A stretch of DNA of 33,163 nt, taken from positions 1 through 33,163 of the forward strand of contig JAHDYJ010000039.1 of assembly GCA_023383795.1 (NCBI GenBank), read 5' to 3'. The DNA comes from Burkholderiales bacterium (GTDB lineage: Bacteria > Pseudomonadota > Gammaproteobacteria > Burkholderiales > SG8-39). A model generated the notes under the pieces. It did not search any database, had not been told where the DNA came from, and saw nothing but the letters and a program-made list of their open reading frames with translations. Within the stretch, counting starts at the first letter, position 1, and every line of letters starts with the position of its first letter. Positions 7,807 through 16,262 of this stretch are shown here, piece by piece. The position numbers and the translations under genes are program-made.

Positions 7807-10131
7807 TCAGTAGTCGAACCCGGCGCCGGGCCCGCCCCGTCCCGGGAACACGTCGGTGGTGGTCGATTGCTGCGCCGGGGCATTCGTCGGGGTGTATCCG
7901 GGAATGTTCCGCTGCAGGGCCTCCAGCGGGTCGATGCCGATCCGCGCCAGCCCGTTCAGCTCGAGCTGGACGAAGAACTGGTAGGTGCGCTTCTCGGTCG
8001 CGCTGACGAAGCTCTGGAGCACCGCGCGCACGATCCAGCAGTCGGCATTATATTCGATTCCGGCGAGGCTCTCGACGATCTGGCTGCCGGCGATATCGTA
8101 GTTCAGCCGCGCGAGCCCGTACAGGCCGCGCCAGAGCGGCCACTGCGCGGCGACGTCGATCTGCCGGATCTCCGGCTGCGCGGCGGTCTCCCGCGCATAG
8201 CGGTATGCGGCGGTCACCACCTTCGCGAACTGCGGCGAATAGCGGACCCCGAAGTTGAAGCGCTCGAGCTGGGCGCCGCTCCACGAGTACTGCGCGGCGG
8301 TGTCCGCCCGCCAGTCGGGCGCGATCTGTCCGCCCAGGCCGGCGATGATCGGCGCGGTGTCCGCGGTGCGCAGCGGCGTGGTCGCGGTCAGGCGGACGTG
8401 CTGCTCGTCGAAGTAGAAGCGCTGGCCGACGAACGCTCGCACGGCCTCCTGGCCGGTCGCCGGCCGCAGCAGCCGCGAGGTCGCAGCGATGGTGAGCTGG
8501 TTCGCGTCGCTGATGCGGTCGCCGCCGACGTAGTAGTTCTCCGAGAAGAGCTGCGCGTAGCTCAGATCCGCGATCGCGGTGTCGAAGAGCGGAATGGCGC
8601 TCTGGTCGCGGAACGGCACCCGCAGGTAGTAGGCGCGCGGCTCGAGCGTCTGCAGGAAGTCGCCGCCGAACCAGCTCACGTTGCGCTCGAAGAAGAGTCC
8701 CGAGTCGATCGAGGCGATCGGCAGCGTGCGCGACTGCGAGGTCGGCGTGGCCGGACCGGCGTCGGTCAGGCTGTAGTGGGTCACGTGCACCCCGATCTTC
8801 GGCGTGATGAAGCCGTACGGCCGCAGCAGCGGCCACGCGAGGTAGGGGTACACGGTGGTGCGCCGGCCCTGCACCAGGGTCGAGTGCTCGAACGCGACCG
8901 CCTCGGCCGTCGCGCCGAGATCGAGTCCGAGGCGCGTCGGCCGCAGGGCGGCGAACGTGAGCTGCGGCAGCCTGGCATAGGGCGTCGCCACCGGGCTCGC
9001 CGGGTCCTGCAGGGTCTGGAAGCGCTGCAGCCGCAGGGTCGACCACCACCACCCGCCGCCGTAGGTGACCGACCCCTCCTGTGGCAGGTAGACCTGGGTC
9101 GCGACGGCGAGGCGGCCGGAGAGGTCGCGGAAGTACTGGTCGTCCGAGACGCTCGTGTAGTTCACGTTGCTCGACCACCCGCTCGTGCCGAAGATCGAGC
9201 TGTCGCGCAGCGACACACCCCAGCGCGCATCGCCCGTCGCCTTGTCCTCGGGCAGCACCTCGACCTGCGCCTCGCCGCGCGAGGTGGGCAGGAGATAGCG
9301 GAACTGCGTGATCAGCTGCAGCCCCCGGCGCTCCATGTAGCGCGGCGCGACGGTGGCATCGTAGTTCGGCGCGAGGTTCAGGTAGTAGGGCGCCAGCACC
9401 TCCCAGCCGCGCGCGTTGCTGATGCCGAACGAGGGCGGCAGGAAGCCGCTCTTGCGCCGGTTGTTCAGCGGGAACTCGATCTCCGGCAGCGCCGGCGTCC
9501 GCATGCCGAGGAACGAGAGGCGCGCGCCGCGCGCGACGCCCACTTCGCGGCCGAGATCGAGGTCGAGCTCCTCGGCCGAGATGTGCCAGTCGTCCTGCCC
9601 GGGCTTGCAGGTCGTGAACGTCCCGTCGGTGACGCGGACGTTGTCCCGGCCGTCGAAGCGCGCCGCTTTGGCGGTGCCGCGCGCGCCGGTCGGCGCCGCG
9701 GCGCGCCCGGTCACGCCGCCCTCCCGCGGCACCAGCGTGTAGCGCGGCTCGTCGATCACGCCCGCGTTGTCGCCCACGCGCAGCCGCAGCCGCGGACCGG
9801 TGAGCTCGTCGCCGTCCATGCGCAGGCGCACGTTGCCGATCGCCTCGGCCTCGTCGAACTCGTTCACGTAGCGGATGCGGTCGGCGAACAGCGTGGTCGC
9901 GCCGCGGTGCAGCTCGGCGTTGCCCACCGCCTCGACCTCGACGCCCGCCACGCCTTCGATGCGATCGGCGATGACGAACGCGGGGATCGACTCGCCCGCC
10001 TGTGGCGCCGGCGCGAGCGGCGCGCGGTGCAGGCGCAGCCCCTGGCCCTGTCCGGCGGCCGGCCCGCACAGCGCCAGCGCGAGCAACGCGACCGCGGCAT
10101 GGATGTGACGCGACGCTTGAACGTATGTCAC
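7807..10131 (-). CDS. lptD: LPS-assembly protein LptD
   Basis: Outer-membrane beta-barrel that, with LptE, inserts lipopolysaccharide into the outer leaflet. The start is set at a GTG (10131), giving 774 residues with a signal peptide whose hydrophobic core is AAVALLALALCG, with cleavage near AAGQG. An upstream TTG is possible but lacks support. The N-terminal OstA/LptA-like domain (about residues 55-210) includes ADRIEGVAGVEVEAVG and the cysteine of TFTTCKPGQDDW. The barrel begins near FLPPSFGISNARGWE and ends LNYDIAGSQ...YNADCWIVR. Only one cysteine occurs there, where E. coli has two adjacent ones. No Shine-Dalgarno is visible. It is divergent from amgK across a 359-bp region. Confidence 0.94.
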   Translation of the reverse strand: MTYVQASRHIHAAVALLALALCGPAAGQGQGLRLHRAPLAPAPQAGESIPAFVIADRIEGVAGVEVEAVGNAELHRGATTLFADRIRYVNEFDEAEAIGNVRLRMDGDELTGPRLRLRVGDNAGVIDEPRYTLVPREGGVTGRAAAPTGARGTAKAARFDGRDNVRVTDGTFTTCKPGQDDWHISAEELDLDLGREVGVARGARLSFLGMRTPALPEIEFPLNNRRKSGFLPPSFGISNARGWEVLAPYYLNLAPNYDATVAPRYMERRGLQLITQFRYLLPTSRGEAQVEVLPEDKATGDARWGVSLRDSSIFGTSGWSSNVNYTSVSDDQYFRDLSGRLAVATQVYLPQEGSVTYGGGWWWSTLRLQRFQTLQDPASPVATPYARLPQLTFAALRPTRLGLDLGATAEAVAFEHSTLVQGRRTTVYPYLAWPLLRPYGFITPKIGVHVTHYSLTDAGPATPTSQSRTLPIASIDSGLFFERNVSWFGGDFLQTLEPRAYYLRVPFRDQSAIPLFDTAIADLSYAQLFSENYYVGGDRISDANQLTIAATSRLLRPATGQEAVRAFVGQRFYFDEQHVRLTATTPLRTADTAPIIAGLGGQIAPDWRADTAAQYSWSGAQLERFNFGVRYSPQFAKVVTAAYRYARETAAQPEIRQIDVAAQWPLWRGLYGLARLNYDIAGSQIVESLAGIEYNADCWIVRAVLQSFVSATEKRTYQFFVQLELNGLARIGIDPLEALQRNIPGYTPTNAPAQQSTTTDVFPGRGGPGAGFDY

Positions 10132-10173
10132 GGCGAGACGACGGTCGTGAAGGGGATCGACAAGGACCTCGCC

Positions 10174-10199
10174 CCTTGTCCGTTCGGGGACACACAAGG
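10174..10199. repeat. Inverted repeat upstream of lptD (A)
   Basis: CCTTGTCC (10174-10181) faces GGACACACAAGG (10188-10199). An outer CCTTGT/ACAAGG stem and an inner GTCC/GGAC stem can form in alternative registers. It lies in the lptD-amgK divergent region, next to a second palindrome. Confidence 0.6.
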
Positions 10200-10238
10200 A
10201 ACAGGCAACGTCGGAAGGGGCAACGTGCCCCCTGTTCC
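10198..10238. repeat. Nested inverted repeat in lptD-amgK intergenic region (B)
   Basis: The outer arms GGAACAGG (10198-10205) and CCTGTTCC (10231-10238) enclose a second perfect hairpin, GGGGCA (10217-10222), ACG, TGCCCC (10226-10231). It could be the operator or 5' UTR structure for lptD, or a mobile palindromic unit. The rest of the 10132-10490 region, apart from the promoter entry below, shows nothing I recognise. Confidence 0.65.
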
Positions 10239-10416
10239 TACGATCCCTCGCGCACGAAGAAGCACTGCCGCGATTCTGAGACTGGTTCTAATCTTCCGCC
10301 GCGCGGCCGGCGTGCCGCGCGCGCGTGCCGGACGCGGACCGGGAGATGCGCGGCTGCCGCGCCCGCCCTCGAGACCCTCCCCTCCTCCATCCTCGTCCGC
10401 GCCCGCGCGATTCTCG

Positions 10417-10444
10417 TTGGTGGCGTTCTTTGGGTTGCTAAAAT
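10417..10444 (+). promoter_or_regulatory. Candidate sigma-70-type promoter for amgK-murU
   Basis: TTGGTG (10417-10422), a 16-bp spacer, and TAAAAT (10439-10444) lie 46 nt upstream of the amgK ATG, in a locally AT-richer patch of the divergent region. The -10 box is good and the -35 box is weak. Confidence 0.45.
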
Positions 10445-10490
10445 CGCACAATTCCCGGCCTCAGGCAACGACGCCCCTTCCGATCACCGC

Positions 10491-11492
10491 ATGGACCGAC
10501 TCGCAGCGCTCGAGATCTGGCTCGCGGCGCGCTACCCGCCCGGCAGCTTCCGCCTCACGCCCGCCTCCGAGGATGCGAGCTTCCGGCGCTATTTCCGCGT
10601 GCACCTCGCCGCCGGCCCGATGCCGACGGCGATCGCGATGGACGCGCCGCCCGAGCGCGAGGACTGCCGGCCGTTCGTGCACGTGGCGCGCCTGCTCGCC
10701 GACGCCGGGCTGAACGCGCCGCGCGTGCTCGCCGCGGACTTGGCGCAGGGCTTCCTGCTGCTCACCGATCTCGGCACGCAGACCTATCTCGCCGCGCTGG
10801 ACGAGTCGAGCGCCGACCGGCTGTTCGGCGACGCGATCGACGCTCTCGTCAAGTGGCAGCTGGCGAGCCGACCGAACGAGCTGCCGCCGTACGACGCGGC
10901 GCTGCTGCGCCGGGAGCTCGACCTCTTTCCCGAGTGGTACGTCGCGCGCCATCTCGGGGCCTCGCTCGACGCGGGGCAGCGACAGGCGCTCGAGTCGGTG
11001 TTCGCGCTCGTCCTGGCGAGCAACCTCGCGCAGCCGCGCGTCTACGTGCACCGCGACTACATGCCGCGCAACCTGATGGTGAGCGACCCGAACCCCGGCA
11101 TCCTCGATTTCCAGGACGCGGTGCACGGCCCGATCACCTACGACCTCGCGTCGCTCTTCCGCGACGCGTTCGTGAGCTGGCCCGAGGCGCGCGTCATCGA
11201 CTGGACGGTGCGCTACTGGGAGAAGGCGCGGCGCGCGGGGCTCCCGGTCGATCCGGACTTCGCCGCCTTCTATCGCGACTTCGAATGGATGGGGCTGCAG
11301 CGTCATCTGAAGGTGGCCGGCATCTTCGCGCGGCTCGCCTATCGCGACGGGAAGCGCGGCTACCTCGAGGACACGCCGCGCTTCATCGGCTACATCCGCG
11401 CGGCCTGCGAGCGCTACGGCGCGCTCGCGCCGCTCCTGAGGCTGCTGGACGCGCTCGAGGGGCGCGCGCCCGAAGTGCGGTACACCTTTTGA
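10491..11492 (+). CDS. amgK: N-acetylmuramate/N-acetylglucosamine anomeric kinase
   Basis: Phosphorylates MurNAc (and GlcNAc) at the anomeric carbon in the peptidoglycan-recycling bypass that feeds UDP-MurNAc synthesis without de novo MurA/MurB. The protein has 333 residues in the aminoglycoside-phosphotransferase (APH) fold. The N-terminus has LTPASEDASFRRYFRV, typical of AmgK. The catalytic loop is VYVHRDYMPRNLM with His187 and Asp189, and the Mg-binding DFQD starts at Asp206, followed by GPITYDLASLFRDAF. The frame is open upstream, but the ATG at 10491 fits the family N-terminus. The stop overlaps the murU ATG by one base, and this pairing supports the assignment over a generic phosphotransferase. 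Confidence 0.92.
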   Translation: MDRLAALEIWLAARYPPGSFRLTPASEDASFRRYFRVHLAAGPMPTAIAMDAPPEREDCRPFVHVARLLADAGLNAPRVLAADLAQGFLLLTDLGTQTYLAALDESSADRLFGDAIDALVKWQLASRPNELPPYDAALLRRELDLFPEWYVARHLGASLDAGQRQALESVFALVLASNLAQPRVYVHRDYMPRNLMVSDPNPGILDFQDAVHGPITYDLASLFRDAFVSWPEARVIDWTVRYWEKARRAGLPVDPDFAAFYRDFEWMGLQRHLKVAGIFARLAYRDGKRGYLEDTPRFIGYIRAACERYGALAPLLRLLDALEGRAPEVRYTF

Positions 11493-12163
11493 TGAAAGCG
11501 ATGATCCTGGCCGCGGGCCGCGGCGAGCGCATGCGGCCGCTCACCGACCGGGTGCCGAAGCCCCTGCTCGAGGTCGGCGGCAAGGCGCTCGTCGTGTGGC
11601 TGATCGAGCGCCTGCGCGCGGGCGGCTTCCGCGACCTGGTGCTGAACCACGCGCATCTCGGCGCAGCGATCGTGTCGGCGCTCGGCGACGGCGCAGCGCT
11701 CGGCGTCGCGCTGCGCTACTCGGCGGAGGCTGCGGCGCTCGGCACCGCGGGCGGCATCGCGCAGGCGCTGCCGCTGCTCGGCGACGCGCCGTTCGCTGCG
11801 GCGAACGCCGACGTCTACTGCGAGCTCGACTTCGCGCGCCTGCGCTCGCGCCCGCTCGGCGCCGCGCTCGCGCACCTCGTGCTCGTCGACAACCCGCCGC
11901 ACCACCCCGCGGGCGACTTCACCCTCTCCGGCACGCAGGTCGGCAACGCCGCGGCGGACCGCCTGACCTTTGCGGGGATCGGCCTCTATGCGCCCGAGCT
12001 CTTCGCCGGCGTGCCGCGCGGCGAGCGCGCGGAGCTCGCGCCGCTGCTGCGGGCGGCGGCCGACGCGGGCCGCGTGACCGGCGAGCGTTTCGCGGGACGC
12101 TGGGTCGACGTCGGAACTCCGCAGCGGCTCGCCGCGCTCGACCGCGCGCTCGCCGTCCAGTGA
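11492..12163 (+). CDS. murU: N-acetylmuramate alpha-1-phosphate uridylyltransferase
   Basis: Transfers UMP to MurNAc-1-phosphate to make UDP-MurNAc, the second step of the recycling bypass after AmgK. The protein has 223 residues and a nucleotidyltransferase fold. The N-terminal signature is LAAGRGERMRPLTDRVPKP (residues 5-23), followed by LEVGGKALVVWLIERL. Sugar-nucleotide-site segments are GTAGGIAQALPLLGD, the NADVYCELDF segment and FAGIGLYAPELF. The C-terminal GRWVDVGTPQRLAALDRAL is the usual end. The start codon overlaps the amgK stop (TGATG). The stop overlaps the next gene's GTG start (GTGA), so three proteins are probably made from one coupled message. Confidence 0.93.
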   Translation: MKAMILAAGRGERMRPLTDRVPKPLLEVGGKALVVWLIERLRAGGFRDLVLNHAHLGAAIVSALGDGAALGVALRYSAEAAALGTAGGIAQALPLLGDAPFAAANADVYCELDFARLRSRPLGAALAHLVLVDNPPHHPAGDFTLSGTQVGNAAADRLTFAGIGLYAPELFAGVPRGERAELAPLLRAAADAGRVTGERFAGRWVDVGTPQRLAALDRALAVQ

Positions 12164-12603
12164 GCGCCCTCGACCGCGCCGAGATCGACCGCGCCCTCGC
12201 GCTCGATGCGACGTGGGCCGATCGCACGCGCGAGGCCTGGCTCGCGATGATGGCGCTCGCCGTGTTCGGCGACCTGAAGGCGCCGCGCATCGGCGGCGTG
12301 CCGCGCCTGCGCAAGAAGGCGCTCGACTGCGGCGAGCGGCTGCGCGCCGCGCTGGCGGGCCGCGCCTGGATCCCGCAGCCGCGCGAGCGGCTCAAGAACG
12401 CGCTCGCCACGACGCTCGCGCTGCGCGAAGCGCTGGACGAGCTGGCGGCGGCCGCGGGCGAGCTCGACGGCGGCGCGGACCGCGCGGCGTTCGGCGCCTC
12501 GGTCGACGCGCTGCGCGCCGCGGTCATGGACGAGCTCGGCCCGCGCGCGAACGCCTGGGCCGCGCTCCTTGATCGGCGCGGCGAAGCCGACGACAATGGG
12601 TGA
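12160..12603 (+). CDS. Hypothetical 147-residue helical protein
   Basis: I do not recognise this protein. It begins with a GTG in a GTGA overlap with the murU stop and ends 34 nt before pepP. The sequence is rich in Ala, Arg and Leu and appears almost wholly helical. Notable parts are TREAWLAMMALAVFGDLKAPRIGG near the N-terminus, RLRKKALDCGERLR, and a long Ala/Leu helix LATTLALREALDELAAAAGEL. There is no signal peptide, no membrane segment and no zinc motif. The coupling to murU suggests co-expression with cell-wall recycling, but no function can be inferred. The open frame carries the same strong GC3 bias as its neighbours, supporting a real gene. Confidence 0.65.
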   Translation: MSALDRAEIDRALALDATWADRTREAWLAMMALAVFGDLKAPRIGGVPRLRKKALDCGERLRAALAGRAWIPQPRERLKNALATTLALREALDELAAAAGELDGGADRAAFGASVDALRAAVMDELGPRANAWAALLDRRGEADDNG

Positions 12604-12637
12604 TCGGCAGGACGGTGATCGAAGAGGCAACGATCCC

Positions 12638-13945
12638 ATGCGTCACATCGAACCGCACAAGGCGAGGCGCGCGCGGCTGCTCGCGGCCATGAACGGGGGC
12701 GTCGCCGTCGTGCCGACGGCGCCCGAGCGCCTGCGCAACCGCGACACCGACTACCTGTACCGCTTCGACAGCTACTTCTACTACCTGACGGGGTTTCCCG
12801 AGCCGGAAGCGGTGCTCGTGCTGACCGCCGGCGCACAGCCGCGGTCGATCCTCTTCTGCCGCGAGAAGAACCCCGAGCGCGAGCTGTGGGACGGCTTCCG
12901 CTACGGCGTCGAGGCGGCGCGCGAGGCGTTCGGCGTCGACGAGGCGCACCCGTTCGCCGCGCTGGACGAGAAGATGCCCACGCTGCTCGCCAACCAGCCG
13001 ACGCTCTTCTTCGCCCCAGGCATGGATCCGGCGTGGGACGCCCGCGTTATGGGCTGGCTGAACCAGGTGCGGGCGCAGGCGCGCGCCGGCGTCGTCGCGC
13101 CGTCCGACATCCGCGACGTGCGCTCGATCCTCGACGAGATGCGGCTCGTGAAGGACGAGCACGAGGTCGCCACGATGCGCCGCGCCGCGGCGGTGACCGC
13201 GGGCGCGCACGTCCGGGCGATGCAGGCGGCGCGGCCGGGCATGATGGAGTACGAGATCGAGGCGGAGCTCCTGCACGAGTTCCGCCGGCACGGCTCGCAG
13301 TTTCCCGCGTACTGGCCGATCGTCGCCAGCGGGCCGAACGCGTGCGTGCTGCACTACCGCGAGAACGACCGCCGGATGCAGGAAGGCGATCTGCTGCTGA
13401 TCGACGCCGGCTGCGAGATCGACGGCTACGCCGCGGACGTGACCCGCACGTTTCCGGTGAGCGGCCGCTTCAGCGGGCCGCAGCGCGACGTCTACGAGAT
13501 CGTGCTCGCGGCGCAGGCCGCCGCGGCCGCGGAGGTGAAGCCGGGTGCGCGCTGGATGGCGCCGCACGAGGCGGCCGTGGCGGTGATCGCGCAGGGCCTC
13601 GTCGATCTCGGCCTGTGCGCCGGCACGCGCGACGCGGTGATCGAGTCGGGCGACTACAAGCGCTTCTACATGCATCGCACCGGCCATTGGCTGGGTCTCG
13701 ACGTCCACGACGCGGGCGACTACAAGGAAGCCGGCGAATGGCGCCCGCTCGCGCCGGGCATGACGCTCACCGTCGAGCCGGGGTGCTATATCCGGCCCGG
13801 CGAGGGGGTGCCCGAGCGCTTCTGGAACATCGGCGTGCGCATCGAGGACGATGCGCTCGTCACCGCGACGGGCTACGAGCTGATCACCGCGGCCGCGCCG
13901 AAGCGCGTCGACGACATCGAGGCGTTGATGCGCGATGCGCGATAG
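12638..13945 (+). CDS. pepP: Xaa-Pro aminopeptidase (aminopeptidase P)
   Basis: Cytoplasmic dimetal (Mn) peptidase that removes N-terminal residues preceding proline. The ATG at 12638 follows AGAGG at a 10-nt spacing and gives 435 residues, close to E. coli PepP; a longer frame exists but starts inside the previous gene. The N-terminal domain contains DTDYLYRFDSYFYYLTGFPEPEAVLVL. The pita-bread domain has all five metal ligands: Asp256, Asp267 (DVTRTF), His350 (TGHWLG), Glu380 (TVEPG) and Glu403 (RIEDD). The 3' end overlaps ubiH by 11 nt. pepP followed by ubiH is a conserved proteobacterial order. Confidence 0.96.
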   Translation: MRHIEPHKARRARLLAAMNGGVAVVPTAPERLRNRDTDYLYRFDSYFYYLTGFPEPEAVLVLTAGAQPRSILFCREKNPERELWDGFRYGVEAAREAFGVDEAHPFAALDEKMPTLLANQPTLFFAPGMDPAWDARVMGWLNQVRAQARAGVVAPSDIRDVRSILDEMRLVKDEHEVATMRRAAAVTAGAHVRAMQAARPGMMEYEIEAELLHEFRRHGSQFPAYWPIVASGPNACVLHYRENDRRMQEGDLLLIDAGCEIDGYAADVTRTFPVSGRFSGPQRDVYEIVLAAQAAAAAEVKPGARWMAPHEAAVAVIAQGLVDLGLCAGTRDAVIESGDYKRFYMHRTGHWLGLDVHDAGDYKEAGEWRPLAPGMTLTVEPGCYIRPGEGVPERFWNIGVRIEDDALVTATGYELITAAAPKRVDDIEALMRDAR

Positions 13946-15104
13946 TCGTGTCGACTTCGACGTCCTGATCGCTGGCGGCGGCCCGGTCGGCGCCGCGCTC
14001 GCGGCAGCGCTGCGCGACGCCGGCCTCGTCGCTGCGCTCGCGGACCCCGGCCTGCCGGCGGACACGCAGCCCGACGGCGCGGCCGCGGCGCCCTTCCGTC
14101 CCATCGCGCTGTCGCACGCGAGCACGCTCCTGCTCGAGCGCGTCGGCGCGCTCGATGCGCTCTCCCTCACGCCGATCCGCGCGATCCACGTATCCCAGAC
14201 GGGCGGGTTCGGCCGGACGCTGATCGAGGCCCGCGACGTCGGGGTGCCGGCGCTCGGCTGGGTCGGCGATCTCGCGCCAATCGCCGAGGCGCTGCAGCAC
14301 GCGGCCCGCTCCGCGCTGCTCGCGGCGCGCGTGACGCGCTGGGAGAGCGAGCGCGAGGACGGCGCGGTGCGAGTTCGGCTGGCCGACGGCCGGTTCGTGC
14401 GTGCGCGACTGCTGGTGCTCGCCGATGGCGGCGGATCCGCCGGCGACGGTCTCTCGCTGCGCGAGTACGGTCAGGCCGCGGTCGTCGCGCAGGTTCGTAC
14501 CGAGCGGCCGGCGGCCGGCGTGGCATGGGAGCGGTTCACGACCGGCGGTCCGCTTGCGCTGCTCCCGTTCGCCGATCGCTACGCAGTGGTGTGGAGCATG
14601 CGCACCGCCCGCGCGCGCGAGCTCCTCGCCGCACCCGACGCCGCATTCCTGGCCGCGCTCGGCGAGTGCTTCGGCCGTCGCGTCGGCCGCTTCACCGAAG
14701 TGGGCGCTCGCGTAAGCTTTCCGCTGACGCTGCGCTTCCGCCGCGCCGCGGCGGTCGCGCCGCGCGTCGTCGCGATCGGCAACGCGGCACAAACGTTGCA
14801 TCCGGTGGCCGGACAAGGGTTAAACCTCGGATTGCGCGACGCATTCGAGTTGGCCGCGCATCTCGATCGCGCCGGCAGGCCGGCGCTCGAGCGCGGCGAG
14901 GTCGCCGCGTCGTATGCTGCGCAACGACGCGCAGATCGTTACGCAAGTATCGGAATTACCGACGGCTTGGTGCGCGTGTTCGGACTCGATCATCCGCTCG
15001 CCGCGGCCGCGCGCGGGCTCGGTCTCGCGGCGCTCGATCTCGCGCCGCCCGCGCGCAGGTTCTTCGCGCGTCGTTTCGTGTTCGGACTGCGCGCGCTGCC
15101 CTGA
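13935..15104 (+). CDS. ubiH: Ubiquinone biosynthesis FAD-dependent monooxygenase UbiH
   Basis: FAD-dependent hydroxylase of aerobic ubiquinone synthesis (in E. coli the C6/C4-position step), peripheral to the inner membrane. The protein has 389 residues. The FAD Rossmann motif is AGGGPVGAALAAALRDAGL near the N-terminus, and the second flavin motif near residue 280 reads GNAAQTLHPVAGQGLNLG. The GNAAQTLHP form distinguishes UbiH from UbiI/UbiF, which have GDAAH. It overlaps pepP by 11 nt, so translation is coupled. After the stop a 147-nt gap contains the dusB-fis promoter. Confidence 0.92.
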   Translation: MRDSRVDFDVLIAGGGPVGAALAAALRDAGLVAALADPGLPADTQPDGAAAAPFRPIALSHASTLLLERVGALDALSLTPIRAIHVSQTGGFGRTLIEARDVGVPALGWVGDLAPIAEALQHAARSALLAARVTRWESEREDGAVRVRLADGRFVRARLLVLADGGGSAGDGLSLREYGQAAVVAQVRTERPAAGVAWERFTTGGPLALLPFADRYAVVWSMRTARARELLAAPDAAFLAALGECFGRRVGRFTEVGARVSFPLTLRFRRAAAVAPRVVAIGNAAQTLHPVAGQGLNLGLRDAFELAAHLDRAGRPALERGEVAASYAAQRRADRYASIGITDGLVRVFGLDHPLAAAARGLGLAALDLAPPARRFFARRFVFGLRALP

Positions 15105-15182
15105 CCCCGCGCCACGCCGCGCGCTCGAATCCGGAAAAAATGGTTTCTCGCGCAAAAAGTTTCCGCCGCGCGCGCGAGATCA

Positions 15183-15212
15183 TTCCCAACGCATGCCGAT
15201 TGCGAGTAGAAT
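15183..15212 (+). promoter_or_regulatory. Candidate dusB-fis promoter with GC-rich discriminator
   Basis: TTCCCA (15183-15188), an 18-bp spacer, and TAGAAT (15207-15212) lie about 40 nt upstream of the dusB ATG. An AT-rich run precedes it (15131-15165). The -10 box is followed by a C/G-rich stretch (CCGCTCCCGC), a feature of ppGpp-sensitive promoters, as known for E. coli dusB-fis. Confidence 0.5.
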
Positions 15213-15251
15213 CCGCTCCCGCTTTCCTTCTCTCGACCCTCCCTCTCGACA

Positions 15252-16262
15252 ATGCGGATCGGCCCGCACGCGCTGCGGAACAATCTCTTGGTCGCGCCGA
15301 TGGCGGGCGTGACGGACCGCGCGTTCCGCCGCGTGTGCCGCGGATTCGGCGCCGGGCTCGCGGTGTCCGAGATGGTGACGTCGCAGCGCGGGCTGTGGCA
15401 CTCGGCGAAGACGCGCCGTCGGCTCGATCACGAAGGCGAGCCCGCGCCGGTCGCGGTGCAGATCGCCGGCGCCGATCCCGGAATGATGGCCGAGGCCGCG
15501 CGCTTCAACGCTGGGCGCGGCGCGGGCATCATCGACATCAACATGGGCTGTCCGGCCAAGAAGGTGTGCAACGCGGCGGCCGGCTCCGCGCTGCTGCGCG
15601 ACGAGGCGCTCGTCGGGCGCATCCTGGAGGCGGTGGTCGGAGCGGTCGACGTGCCCGTGACGCTCAAGTTCCGCACCGGGTGGGACCCGCAGACCCGCAA
15701 CGCCGTGCGCATCGCCCGCATCGCCGAGAACGCCGGCATCCGGATGCTCACGCTGCACGGCCGCACGCGCGCGTGCGGATTCTCCGGCCATGCGGAGTAC
15801 GACTCGATCCGCGAGGTGAAGCGCTCGACGCGCCTGCCGGTGGTGGCGAACGGCGACATCCGCACGCCCGAGCAGGCGCGGCGCGTGCTGGACTACACCG
15901 GCGCGGACGGGATCATGATCGGGCGCGCGGCCCACGGACGGCCGTGGATCTTCCGCGAGGTGGCCCACTTCCTCGCGACGGGGAGCCGGCTGCCCGCGCC
16001 GAGCGTGCGCGAGGCGCACGCGACGCTCGTGCATCACCTGCACGAGCTGTACAGCCTGCACGGGGCCGGGGCGGGCGTGAGGATCGCCCGCAAACACGTC
16101 CACTGGTACACGAGCGGCCTGAAGGGGGCGGCCGCGTTCCGCGCGGAGCTCAACTGCCAAGCGACCTGCGCGGACCAGCTCGCCGCCGTGGACCGCTACT
16201 TCGAGGGCCTGGCGCAGGACGGCGAACGCCTGCACAGAGTGGAGGAGCCGCAGGAATGGTGA
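15252..16262 (+). CDS. dusB: tRNA-dihydrouridine synthase B
   Basis: FMN-dependent enzyme that reduces uridines in the tRNA D-loop. The protein has 336 residues. It begins MRIGPHALRNNLLVAPMAGVTD, the DusB start. The catalytic cysteine is Cys100 in NMGCPAKKV, the same position as in E. coli DusB. FMN-phosphate-binding segments VVANGDIRTPEQ and GADGIMIGRAAHGRPW follow, then the C-terminal helical tRNA-binding domain with RKHVHWYT. The stop overlaps the fis start by 7 nt, the classical dusB-fis operon. Confidence 0.97.
   Translation: MRIGPHALRNNLLVAPMAGVTDRAFRRVCRGFGAGLAVSEMVTSQRGLWHSAKTRRRLDHEGEPAPVAVQIAGADPGMMAEAARFNAGRGAGIIDINMGCPAKKVCNAAAGSALLRDEALVGRILEAVVGAVDVPVTLKFRTGWDPQTRNAVRIARIAENAGIRMLTLHGRTRACGFSGHAEYDSIREVKRSTRLPVVANGDIRTPEQARRVLDYTGADGIMIGRAAHGRPWIFREVAHFLATGSRLPAPSVREAHATLVHHLHELYSLHGAGAGVRIARKHVHWYTSGLKGAAAFRAELNCQATCADQLAAVDRYFEGLAQDGERLHRVEEPQEW

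Noticed and set aside
10132..10197. lptD N-terminal extension from a TTG at 10197
   Set aside because: It would put 22 charged residues before the signal peptide; the GTG at 10131 leaves a normal signal sequence.
6538..10713. Very long + strand open frame (1391 codons) across surA and lptD
   Set aside because: It is antisense to two clearly recognisable genes; such frames arise from the GC-rich codon bias. The translation is low-complexity Arg/Ser/Ala with no family signature.
12591..12637. Single ATGGGTGAT and GGTGATC near the hypothetical gene/pepP junction, as a sixth heptad element
   Set aside because: No tandem array and no complementary C-rich arm; pepP has a normal AGAGG ribosome-binding site. 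At most a remnant.
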